A stretch of 36,270 bases of DNA from Phycisphaerales bacterium (GTDB lineage: Bacteria; Planctomycetota; Phycisphaerae; Phycisphaerales; SM1A02). A program made the position numbers and the translations under genes. Below the pieces are notes generated by a model, which did not search any database, was not told where the DNA came from, and saw nothing but the letters and a program-made list of their open reading frames with translations. The first letter of the stretch is position 1, and each line of letters starts with the position of its first letter. This document shows positions 36,225 through 36,270 of the stretch, piece by piece. The stretch covers positions 1 to 36,270 of the forward strand of contig JAPKCC010000026.1 of the NCBI GenBank assembly GCA_028823105.1, in the 5' to 3' direction.

Positions 36225-36270
36225 CATGTCCGTGTCTGTCTGTGCCTGTCTGTCCATGCCCCGCGGTCGT
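36225..36270. other. window end, short CTGTC-rich stretch
   Basis: This stretch contains four CTGTC/GTCTGT-type pentamer repeats and no gene start that can be judged. Confidence 0.3.

Overview
The window is GC-rich bacterial chromosome, tightly packed with genes. The signs point to Planctomycetota, probably the class Phycisphaerae. They are secreted proteins and pseudopilins ending in dockerin-like Asp-rich motifs, a PilM/N/O-type envelope machine, and a tmRNA whose tag ends in ALAA. The taxon is inferred from protein style only; no rRNA or marker alignment could be run.

Layout. (1) Positions 79-4458, minus strand: a housekeeping run tpiA - secG - yicC - phosphotransferase-like kinase, followed by a secreted PDZ protein. 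(2) Positions 4641-9567, plus strand: alaS and acs, with a small DMT-type transporter on the minus strand facing acs. (3) Positions 10208-12508: a solitary prepilin-like protein diverging from a secreted protein with a dockerin-like tail. (4) Positions 12705-30295, all minus strand: one large gene block for a type IV pilus / type II secretion hybrid. In transcription order it runs PilZ protein, two GspG-like pseudopilins, two small unknown membrane proteins, a GspH-like pseudopilin, PilM-, PilN-, PilO- and PilP/GspC-like inner-membrane platform proteins, a secretin, a TPR lipoprotein, histidine kinase, response regulator, HD-GYP phosphodiesterase, STAS protein, GspE ATPase, GspF platform protein, and a 72-residue protein resembling sigma-70 region 4. 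(5) Positions 30572-34263, plus strand: DUF1015 - serA - serC, the serine biosynthesis unit. (6) Positions 34273-35702, minus strand: a low-molecular-weight phosphatase followed by a fructosamine-kinase-family protein. (7) Positions 35833-36179, plus strand: ssrA (tmRNA) with a perfect terminator hairpin.

How the main block works together. Four-base stop/start overlaps chain pilM-pilN-pilO-pilP-secretin, and separately response regulator - HD-GYP - STAS - gspE. A complete signalling relay therefore sits inside the secretion/pilus operon and is translationally coupled to its motor. The relay is a membrane histidine kinase, a stand-alone receiver, a c-di-GMP phosphodiesterase with intact catalytic motifs, and a STAS phospho-switch. 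The motor carries an N-terminal MshEN-like domain, a family known to bind c-di-GMP, and the first gene of the block encodes a PilZ-like protein. The simplest reading is a pilus or secretion machine whose assembly ATPase is set locally by c-di-GMP. That control logic is inference. The part list and the overlaps are read directly from the sequence.

Other points of note are a 12-bp minisatellite coding for the SecG tail, a secretin with a C-terminal extension of about 370 residues, strong hairpins that isolate the first pseudopilin gene as its own transcript, and a set of degenerate tandem decamers at 10161-10210.
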